Source: Plicaturopsis crispa FD-325 SS-3 (lineage: Eukaryota > Basidiomycota > Agaricomycetes > Amylocorticiales > Amylocorticiaceae). From it: a stretch of DNA of 64,000 nt. The position numbers and the translations under genes were made by a program. The DNA lies in contig KN832554.1 in assembly GCA_000827205.1 (NCBI GenBank), forward strand, positions 365,263 to 429,262, read 5' to 3'. The notes beneath the pieces were generated by a model, which saw only the letters and a list, made by a program, of their open reading frames with translations, was not told the DNA's origin and made no database searches. Below, piece after piece: positions 49,506 through 64,000 of the stretch (positions are counted from its first letter, which is position 1; the number at the start of each line of letters is the position of its first letter).

Positions 49506-49925
49506 CTACTCTTCTACCTTCCTTCCCTGTAGAATGCACTCGCATGAGAGCAAGCAAGCAAAGATAGAGGTCAGAACGCACCATGACAAGGTTGAAAGCT
49601 CCATATGCAGTCAGGGCAAGTCCGCCTGCGTACGCGACCCAGTATGTGTCTACGATGTGGTTAGGCAAATGCCAATCCAACAACCTGGAATTCACTCACT
49701 AACGATGGCTGGTGCAAACTTTCCACGGTAGTAGATAGGTTTGGTGGACGCCTATAGTTCCGACAGGTTTAGTTGCGACTACAGTCGGTGAAAAGGTCGT
49801 TAGACATACCTGGAACGCCCTCTGCTTCTCAATGATGCGGTTGGGACCTAGTGCGGCGCAGAATGTCAGCTCGAGTAGACATGCAGAAACGAAATGTCCG
49901 CACGGTTTACAAGTAATTTCATCAT
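49506..49925 (-). CDS. COX7: Cytochrome c oxidase subunit 7 (Cox7 / VIIa-like), small spliced gene
   Basis: A small nuclear-encoded complex IV subunit of the mitochondrial inner membrane. It is split into five tiny exons, so no single open frame reveals it. The reconstruction gives PNRIIEKQRAFQ, ASTKPIYYRGKFAPAIV, NTYWVAYAGGLALTAYGAFN and LVMGRKVEE, about 66 residues. It aligns by eye with yeast Cox7 at NKVIQLQKIFQSSTKP and has one transmembrane helix. The internal introns have good GT-AG ends and branch-like motifs. The 5' end is the least certain: the ATG at 49925 needs a GTGCGG donor to reach PNRIIEKQ in frame. A CTTTCAG acceptor-like site lies just upstream of it, facing the adjacent transposon. 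Confidence 0.7.
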
Positions 49926-49990
49926 CTTGCCGTCTGAAAGCCAGTTAAACGAGCGAGGACGTCGAGGTTTTGGTGCAAAGGGTGTTTATG

Positions 49991-51191
49991 CCCAGTGAAA
50001 ATCGACTTGAATGCTATGGAATACCAACGAACCGCAGCGAAGGAAGCACAGTGCAATCAAGTGCAATGGAACGCAAGTGAACCGCGTCGAATTGAGAACG
50101 TCACCTTACGTTACCTCTGCACAACCTCTTGATGCATCAAATAAATAACATACGATATTCGAGTCTTGCCTTTTTACATTGAACCGTGTCTAATGCTGTC
50201 GAATAGAAATTCCAGCGCACCTGTCTCTTTTGACTTGCTTTCCACGGTCAACGGACTTGTCGTTTTCTTGGGCTTGCGGCGACGTAAACAACCCCAAACG
50301 TTGGACTTAGCCGCAAATCGTCGACGCGACTCTCTTTCCCTACCACCACCACGTTCCCTGCCCCAAACTGTCGCACCTCCCAGCCGTCGATCGACGACGA
50401 CGGCGGCCACCACCGCCAGCTTGTCGCCCTCGCGCGTAGTAGATGGTACGGCCTACCGTGCGCACCGCGCAGCTACTGACCTCCCCCGGATCCTACTTGC
50501 TCGAATCTCGCCAAGAACACCAGCATGCACGAGTGGTTCCAATCGGCGATAACGGTGTTCGACAAGCGCGCGAGCGACGCGTGCAGCACGCTGCTCGGAA
50601 TGACGGTCGCGTATGAGCTTCAGGAGGTATGTTAATAGCTACACTTCGAATGACTATCACTGACTCCCCCGTGTAGCAAGTCGTCCCCTGCCGACAAACG
50701 CCTGCGCCGTCCCGATTACACGCCGCCGCCCGCCCGCCCCTCGCATTGTACGTTAACTCTCATAGTGCATTGGGCAGCTGCTAACGTCGCAACAGGTGTC
50801 GTGCGGTTCTGGGTGCAATATTTCCTTCTAGGGAGGTGTTTCGAGTGTGGGGATCCGGGAGCTGCTTTGTTAATTAGCTTCGTAGATACTGTTCCTCGTT
50901 TTGTAAGTAGTCGCATAGTAGGTTACAACCAATGCAATTTTTTCTGCTTCATGTTATGGTCGTACCACGTTCAATATCATTCAATGGCAAACAATAAGCA
51001 ACATTCAATATGCAATCATTTGGGATGGATTGCACGCATTTGATGGCATTTTCGACAGCATTCACTGGCATTCATTTTTTGAGTGCAAAAAATGTAATTA
51101 GGTGGAACGCGAGTGAACGCGATTGAACTTAGACTTCTCGTTCGTACGCGTTCGACGCGATTCGCTACCATTCAAGTCGATTTTCACTGGG
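49991..51191. mobile_element. Non-autonomous hAT-like DNA transposon between COX7 and YAF9
   Basis: The 1201 bp element has perfect 23 bp terminal inverted repeats at 49991-50013 and 51169-51191, beginning CCCAGTGAAAATCG. Inside the two extra C bases the end reads CAGTG, typical of hAT elements. The flanks carry a 7 bp direct repeat GTTTATG (49984-49990 and 51192-51198), or 8 bp with one mismatch. Degenerate subterminal copies of GGAACGCAAGTGAAC and CATTCAATGGCA lie near both ends. No transposase is present. The interior holds an exon-like GC-rich segment (50525-50626). The element occupies nearly the whole intergenic space between two divergent genes. Confidence 0.85.
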
Positions 51192-51280
51192 GTTTATGGA
51201 TTGTCGGAAGAGGCGGCGTCCGAGCCGAAGCCTCCCGCTTGCGGTCCAGATTCCGGATTCCAGGTCTCGCCACTACCGCG

Positions 51281-52205
51281 ATGTCGAATGAACGAGTTCG
51301 CGTTAGAGTACGTTTTTCTCTGTTCAAAATGCGCTAAAGGTACTCAATAAATCGACAGGGAGTTACAATATATCGCCCCATTATCTATGGGAATACTGCG
51401 ACGGTTTTGACGCCCGAAGAGCGCGAGACTTTGGCGTCGCCCGATCATACCCACCGCTGGACTGTCGCAGTGCGCAGTGCGGCCTCTGCGCCTGATTCAG
51501 ACATCGTAGGAGGTGCCGATGACCTGAGTTATTTCATTAAACGCGTCACTTTCAAGCTACACGACACATATACTAATCCGACGCGAAGTGAGTATATCTC
51601 TTTGTACATAGTTGCATCTATTTTAACAAACGTTACCGTTAGACATAGACAAGCCCCCTTTTGAAGTGTCCGAGACTGGGTAAGGGAGCTGTCGTTGCTC
51701 TCGCGCACGCGTCTGACTTTCTGCCGGTAGATGGGGAGAATTCGAAATTCAGATACGAATAAATTTCGTCGCCGAGGCTGGCGAGAAGGCCGTCTTGACG
51801 TATCATCATCTCAAACTTCATCCATGGACAGCTACAGGTGATCCAGAGATACCTCCCATTGAAGAGGCCATCAAGTCGGGACCCGTTCATTCTTGGCAGT
51901 ACGACGAGATCGTGTTCAACGACCCATTCCAATCGTTTCTCAACACCCTCACCGCACACCCACCTACTCCGCTGCCCAAGTCTAAGCGACGACCTGTACC
52001 CTTCCATGCTGCGAATCCAAAATCACTTGAGGAGTCCAAAGGAGGCGTCCCAGAGTTCACTCAGGCGATGGAGAAAGAGGAGGCGGAGCGCCTGGAGAAA
52101 GCCCGCAAAGTCGTCATCGAGGAGCAGGATCGCTGGAGAGCGACTTTGATCGAAAAAGAGAAAGAGCTCGAGAAGCTGCAGAGGCAACTGGCAACGACTT
52201 CTTGA
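51281..52205 (+). CDS. YAF9: YEATS-domain protein Yaf9
   Basis: Yaf9 is a shared subunit of the NuA4 acetyltransferase and SWR1 remodelling complexes and reads acylated histone H3. Exon 1 is MSNERVRVR; splicing adds GVTIYRPIIYGNTATVL, then TPEERETLASPDHTHRWTVA, DDLSYFIKRVTFKLHDTYTN, RNIDKPPFEVSETGWGEFEI and QIRINFVAEAGEKAVLTYHH, a complete YEATS fold including the conserved His and aromatic cage region. The C-terminus is a charged coiled coil (EKEEAERLEKARKVVIEEQD ... KEKELEKLQRQL), usual for Yaf9. Three short introns are seen. The start codon lies only 89 bp from the right end of the hAT-like element. Confidence 0.94.
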
Positions 52206-52340
52206 GATAAAGTATACACGTGTAATTTGGTATGCAGTGAGTGTGGTACATAGTATAATATACAGAATGACGAACATGCAAGTGCGATAGATACAAGTGA
52301 CGGGAATGCAAGTGGACGATACTGTACACAGCGAGTGATG

Positions 52341-61004
<8,664 letters not shown>

Positions 61005-61258
61005 GGTCGGGGTTTATGCCGCAGGGGTACAACTATGGGTATGGCACATATTGCGACCTAGAAAACGCGTAAAAGACGAGAGGAAAAGGGGAAAGTGCTG
61101 GAGGTTGGCGGTCGCGGTATAAGGATGGTGTTCACTGAACATGTCGCGCGCCAAGCGAGACAGGGGCTATTTGGCCGGCTTGCACTGAACCACCACCAAA
61201 CCACCGTACCTGGGTACCATCTGGGTCGCAATCGTAGGGCGTAGCCCAGACAGCCACA
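61005..61258. promoter_or_regulatory. Bidirectional promoter region of the ATR kinase gene and SPT3
   Basis: 254 bp separate the two divergent start codons. Both promoters are presumed to lie here; no specific element was recognised. Confidence 0.5.
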
Positions 61259-62505
61259 ATGAGTGCCGCCAGGGAGTACAAGTATACCGCAGAAATATCA
61301 CAAATGGTACGCTCTCCTAGCAGGCAATATGTTGAAGTGAAGCGCTTACCCACCTTTAGATGTTCGTCTTCGGCGAGGTCCAAGATCCAAATTCAGAGAC
61401 AGTGAATCTCGTTGAAGACATCGTTCGCAGTCAAATCATTGAGCTGGTAGGAGAACAGCTGCTGTCATATTGACTGGAATGCTCACTGCTTCCTCAGATT
61501 GTCCAGGCTCGCGCATTGGCCACGCGCCGCGGCGCACGGTACTTGTCCGCAGAGGACCTCATATTTCTCATTCGCCACGATCGAGGCAAAGTAAACAGAC
61601 TGCGTACATACTTATCATGGAAAGATGTGCGGAAACATGCGAAAGATTCGGGTGGGGATGGTGGAGGTGGTGTCGAGGTCGAGACTCTTGAGGACGGCGC
61701 TGATGGTGAGTTAACTTATTCCGAACAAATACAAAGGGCCTGTCATTAATGTTCTCCGCCAGACAAACTGACTGCCAAAGCGCAGAAGATTACGATCAAG
61801 CTACCCTGGGAAATTACGACGATATATTCCGAGGTGCTACGACAAAGCGGGCACCAGTCTGACGATGAGGAGGACGAAGACGATATCGAGGCACACGAGG
61901 CATCCATACAACGACTCAAGGAGGCTGACGAAGCTACTCGTGAAATGACAAGGGAGGAGTATCAACATTACTCTGATTGTCGACAAGCGTCATTCACATA
62001 TCGCAAAGGTAAGCTTTCAGTTCAGTTCATGATATATACATAAGATTTTTATAACCCAAAATCTTGTATAGCGAAACGCTTTCGCGATTTCCTAAATCTC
62101 CCCGCGCATCTGGATCTGAAGGCGAACGACGACACAGTCGATATCGTCGGTTTCCTCGCCTTCGAAATGGTCCGCTCCCTCACGCTCGCTGGTCTCACGG
62201 TCAAGAAATCGCTCGAGGAGTCCTACCTTCGTGACGACTACGCGTCTCCTTCCCACGGAAAGCGTAAAGCTGGCGTAGGCATGGATCTCAGCAACAAGCG
62301 CCGCCGAGAGGAGTCCCCCGAGGCAGAATACACTCTACCGTCATGCTCCCTCTTCTTGCCGCCCCCAGAGGCACGGACGGCGCTCAGACCAGAACATATA
62401 CAAGATGCGTTTTCTCGCATGCAGGGCGATTGGGCGCACCATCGCTCAGCGGGCATGAGAAATTGGAGGGGAGGTCTCATTCGGACTCGCGTTAGCCTCA
62501 TCTGA
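61259..62505 (+). CDS. SPT3: SAGA subunit Spt3 (double histone fold)
   Basis: Spt3 is a SAGA coactivator subunit with two histone-fold halves related to TAF13 and TAF11 and contacts TBP. Exon 1 ([16 protein letters not shown]) splices to [20 protein letters not shown], then [40 protein letters not shown] and [20 protein letters not shown], all diagnostic of Spt3. An acidic linker ([16 protein letters not shown]) separates the second fold: [20 protein letters not shown], then [20 protein letters not shown]. The C-terminal extension includes [12 protein letters not shown], a possible nuclear signal. About four introns occur. The stop is at 62503-62505. Confidence 0.95.
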
Positions 62506-63333
62506 TCCCATTCACCGATTCCGTGTATTCGTCCATTCATTATATCCACTCATCACGTCGAGCTATTTGTTGTTTTGTGTATCTTCTATCTGCAATTATA
62601 ATATAATGTACATGTCCGCACTGCGTTTTTCTTTTCACTACTATCATTGCACGGGTCTTCGACACTGAGACCAGAGTTCGACAATTCACTTCAATCGCTA
62701 TTGCACGCTCAACACTTCATCCTTTTGCCTAGTTCTTTTTTCTGTATATGCTCCTGTATGCCTAGAATACATCTGTGAAGCGGAAATTTTAAAATACGAG
62801 GTGCTACCGCCGTGAAAAATGCAATGGTGGCGAAAAAGCTTCGATCTGATGTTGCCTTGGCCGGTACTTGACTCAGTGGAGATATTTTCCTCCAAAAAAT
62901 TGGCTCAGTTATCTTTCATGCCATACCATTGCACTCGTCAATTTTCAGGAAGAAAGGAAGGGTTGTGCTTGTTGGAGAGAGAAAAGCACCCTCAAGCGTG
63001 ACATTCATGCGCGGCAGCGCGCCCATATTCAGACTCCGTCATCCGACACAGCTGCTGAGAGCTTATAGCCGAGTCGGAGTTCAGTCGCGGCAGCCATCCG
63101 AGGCGTGACATTCCGTGACAACTGTGTCGAACTCTAGTGTCCGACACCATAGCGTGCCGACAGCGCTCTAATTCATCTTTTCGTTCCAAAAAAATCGGAG
63201 CCATGAAGGCAAGATGCTATTATTGATGACGGAGTAGAAACGGAGATGAAATGTTATGTTGTGGAGGAGCAATAAAAAGTTTCGCAAAAAGTGTCGAAGT
63301 CCCGTACAGTGATAGTACACGCTTCCCGAGAAC
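62506..63333. other. Intergenic region between convergent genes
   Basis: About 0.83 kb between the 3' ends of SPT3 and DDI1. It is AT-richer than the coding regions. Only short frames occur and no repeat or RNA gene was recognised. Confidence 0.5.
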
Positions 63334-63967
63334 CTAAAACAAAAGCGATGCAGCAACATCTAAATTCCCGCCCGCCGCCGTCAGGGTGCTGATTGCCACC
63401 TCCCGTGTGACGCCCAGGCCCATAAGCGTTGTGATGGCCTCCTCCGAGTGCTGCACCTGCGGGGGTGGTCGCGACGGCTGTCTGCCGACGCCTCTGCCGA
63501 GGCCGCGCACTGGTGCAGGTGTCGCGCCAAGTGTGTGTCCACCGCCGGGGAAGGAGGGCGCAGACGGTGTGGGGCTAGCGGTCGCGGATGGGTCATGTAT
63601 GCCAGACGGCCCCGCCTCGGGTTGCGGCTGGTCCATGAGACGCGCCTTTTCGGGGAGCTCGTGCTCTGACAGGAAGCGCACTTCGCGCCCTTGAATCCGC
63701 AACACATTTTTCTCGAGGTCTATGCAAGCCTGGTGCGCCTTAAGCATGTCCAAGCCTAGGAGAAGATCGACGTCGCGTCCCTGCGGATGGTTATGTACCG
63801 CGGTGAAAACAAGAACGCGTGAGATGCTTACCTCCATGATAGTGAAGGAGCATGCGAGATGTAGATCTGCTAGTTTAATCTGTGCGCTGTGTACTCGACC
63901 AAGAATACGGGCAGTGCCGACACCTCGAGCAATACCAGAGAACCGTTGATCGACCAGCCGCATGATA
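63334..63967 (-). CDS. DDI1: Ubiquitin-dependent protease shuttle Ddi1, C-terminal part (5' end outside window)
   Basis: Ddi1 is a host proteasome shuttle factor with an aspartyl protease domain of retroviral-protease fold and, in fungi, a C-terminal UBA domain. The visible part begins inside the protease domain: IMRLVDQRFSGIARGVGTAR, ILGRVHSAQIKLADLHLACS, FTIMEG joined over an in-frame intron to RDVDLLLGLDMLKAHQACID, then LEKNVLRIQGREVRFLSEHE. The catalytic Asp-Ser-Gly triad lies upstream, beyond the window. A Pro/Ser/Gly-rich linker leads to the UBA domain (HSEEAITTLMGLGVTREVAI ... NLDVAASLLF). The acceptor before IMRL is near 63968. The gene is an ordinary host gene, not a retroelement fragment. 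Confidence 0.93.
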
Positions 63968-64000
63968 CTTAAATAAACGTTAGCTATGTTTTCGAATAAA

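Noticed and set aside
63334-63967. Retroelement protease fragment
   Set aside because: The protease-like part is followed by a UBA domain and the blocks match the host gene DDI1, with a normal intron.

Overview
The window comes from an intron-rich fungal nuclear genome, most likely Basidiomycota, class Agaricomycetes. Introns of roughly 50-70 nt with GT-AG ends interrupt nearly every gene, coding exons are GC-rich, and several products belong to families typical of mushroom-forming fungi: a DSC2-type rhomboid/UBA protein, a CNH protein with a conserved basidiomycete-like N-terminus, a SnoaL/NTF2-like protein and a membrane-anchored beta-helix protein. The assignment to order is not made; it rests on protein recognition by eye, not on a search.

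Left part (1-9.1 kb): NOP14 (cut by the left edge), eIF3 subunit d and the U2 snRNP/RES protein IST3, then an unrecognised small CCHC-motif protein divergent from DSC2. Next comes a 4.6 kb gene-poor stretch. An ING-family PHD-finger gene (13.7-15.7 kb) and a GATA factor (18.3-20.1 kb) are separated by 2.6 kb with several tandem repeats. A well-preserved 356 bp MITE with 32 bp inverted repeats and 10 bp target duplications lies at 21.3-21.6 kb.

Middle (23.5-48.3 kb): an NTF2-like protein whose frame appears to need a one-nucleotide exon, a TRP/FLC-like membrane protein, a CNH-domain protein, a second copy of the CCHC-motif family, a beta-helix surface protein, nuclear poly(A) polymerase, an unrecognised multi-exon gene, an F-box protein, PAPS reductase (sulfate assimilation) and a stand-alone RNase III with dsRBD.

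Right part (48.5-64 kb): two cytochrome oxidase genes (COA3 assembly factor and subunit COX7), then YAF9, the ATR/Mec1/Rad3 checkpoint kinase, SPT3 and the 3' part of DDI1. A 1.2 kb hAT-like DNA transposon sits between the start codons of the divergent COX7 and YAF9 genes. Chromatin and DNA-damage functions (YAF9 in NuA4/SWR1, ATR, SPT3 in SAGA, ING in histone acetylation or deacetylation complexes, DDI1) are well represented, but the genes look like ordinary housekeeping neighbours, not an operon-like system.

The most unusual signals are the paralogous intronless CCHC-motif pair, the apparent 1-nt microexon, at least five GC-AG introns, and the two DNA-transposon insertions. No rRNA, tRNA, CRISPR array or retroelement was recognised.
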